DNA of 5,606 nucleotides, from assembly GCA_018260375.1 (NCBI GenBank), contig JAGLBF010000111.1:1-5606 (forward strand). The letters run 5' to 3'. This stretch comes from Deinococcus sp. GTDB lineage: Bacteria; Deinococcota; Deinococci; Deinococcales; Deinococcaceae. The position numbers and the translations under genes were made by a program. Below the pieces are notes generated by a model. The model had not been told where the DNA came from. It did no database searches and worked only from the letters and a program-made list of their open reading frames with translations. The stretch's first letter is position 1. Every line of letters begins with the position of its first letter. Shown in pieces: positions 5,298 through 5,606 of the stretch.

Positions 5298-5606
5298 ATG
5301 AAAGATAAGAATCCCGTGCTGCTACGCATTCTTGAGGGGGACTACGAGGGTGGGAGGGCGCTGTACACCCAGATTGCAGCCCCAAGCGCCCAAGACGACC
5401 GGTGGGCAGGCCTATGTCTGCACAATCTGGGGCGCACTTTTGAAGCCAAGACCCTTCTGGCCAAAGCAGTGTCGCGGGGGGCAGCAGCGGCACGGATCGA
5501 GCTGGCCACGCTCTACCGGCTCGCAGGCCAGCCCGAAATAGCCAGCAGCACCTTGGCAGACCTGATGAAGCTTCCCCTAGAACCTTTCGACGCCGCGCTG
5601 GCGTAC
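5298..5606 (+). CDS. TPR-like helical protein, N-terminal part (runs off the window)
   Basis: The frame from the ATG at 5298 is open for 103 codons to the right edge, with no stop. The protein begins MKDKNPVLLRILEGDYEGG and is made of helical pairs of the TPR kind: RWAGLCLHNLGRTFEAKTLLAKAV (about 36-59), then ARIELATLYRLAGQPEIASSTLADL (about 66-90), each with a Gly/Ala-L-Y pattern and the short turn between helices. There is no signal peptide and no HTH in the visible part. A -10-like TATAAAAT ends 10 nt before the ATG and no SD is seen, so a leaderless transcript is likely. Divergent from the peptide-TPR-MFS cluster with 82 bp between, it may be its regulator. Its C-terminal domain, which would settle this, is outside the window. 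Codon use is GC-rich at third positions, as expected of a real gene; the short overlapping frames on both strands here are not supported. Confidence 0.75.
   Translation, partial: MKDKNPVLLRILEGDYEGGRALYTQIAAPSAQDDRWAGLCLHNLGRTFEAKTLLAKAVSRGAAAARIELATLYRLAGQPEIASSTLADLMKLPLEPFDAALAY

Overview
The window looks like bacterial DNA, most likely Deinococcus or a close relative, from an accessory replicon or genomic island. This rests on remembered protein character and on two genes with a -10-like element close to the start codon and no Shine-Dalgarno (SD) sequence, a leaderless arrangement that is common in Deinococcus. No marker gene fixes the taxon, so I hold it at moderate confidence.

Layout, left to right. 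Positions 1-308 are the last part of a Tn3-family transposon: the C-terminus of its transposase on the plus strand, then a recognisable terminal inverted repeat that overlaps the stop codon. From 376 to 5215 every gene is on the minus strand and the genes are tightly packed. In transcription order they are: an 83-aa protein with a clear Sec signal peptide (5215-4964); a 32-aa peptide with a near-perfect SD that is formed by the last codons of the preceding gene (4961-4863); a 414-aa helical TPR-type protein (4802-3558); an MFS exporter-like transporter that overlaps the TPR gene by 11 nt (3568-2354); an RsgA/YjeQ-type GTPase (2335-1262); a short, possibly truncated Xre-like HTH protein (1248-1066); and a ribbon-helix-helix-type protein with a long basic, proline-rich linker (1041-376). 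An inverted repeat containing a -10-like element sits directly before the last gene, which may therefore have its own promoter. At the right edge a second TPR-like protein is transcribed divergently from 5298 and runs off the window.

The part most worth attention is 2354-5606: two short peptide genes, a TPR protein without an obvious DNA-binding domain, an MFS transporter, and a divergent second TPR protein. The arrangement resembles a peptide signalling locus (secreted propeptide plus cytoplasmic TPR sensor, as in Rap-Phr/RRNPP systems) or a small secreted-peptide locus with its exporter. An RsgA of the long (about 350 aa) type follows in the same operon and may be an accessory paralogue. 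These functional links are inference from gene order; no family match could be computed here. No gene-free stretch exceeds about 100 bases.
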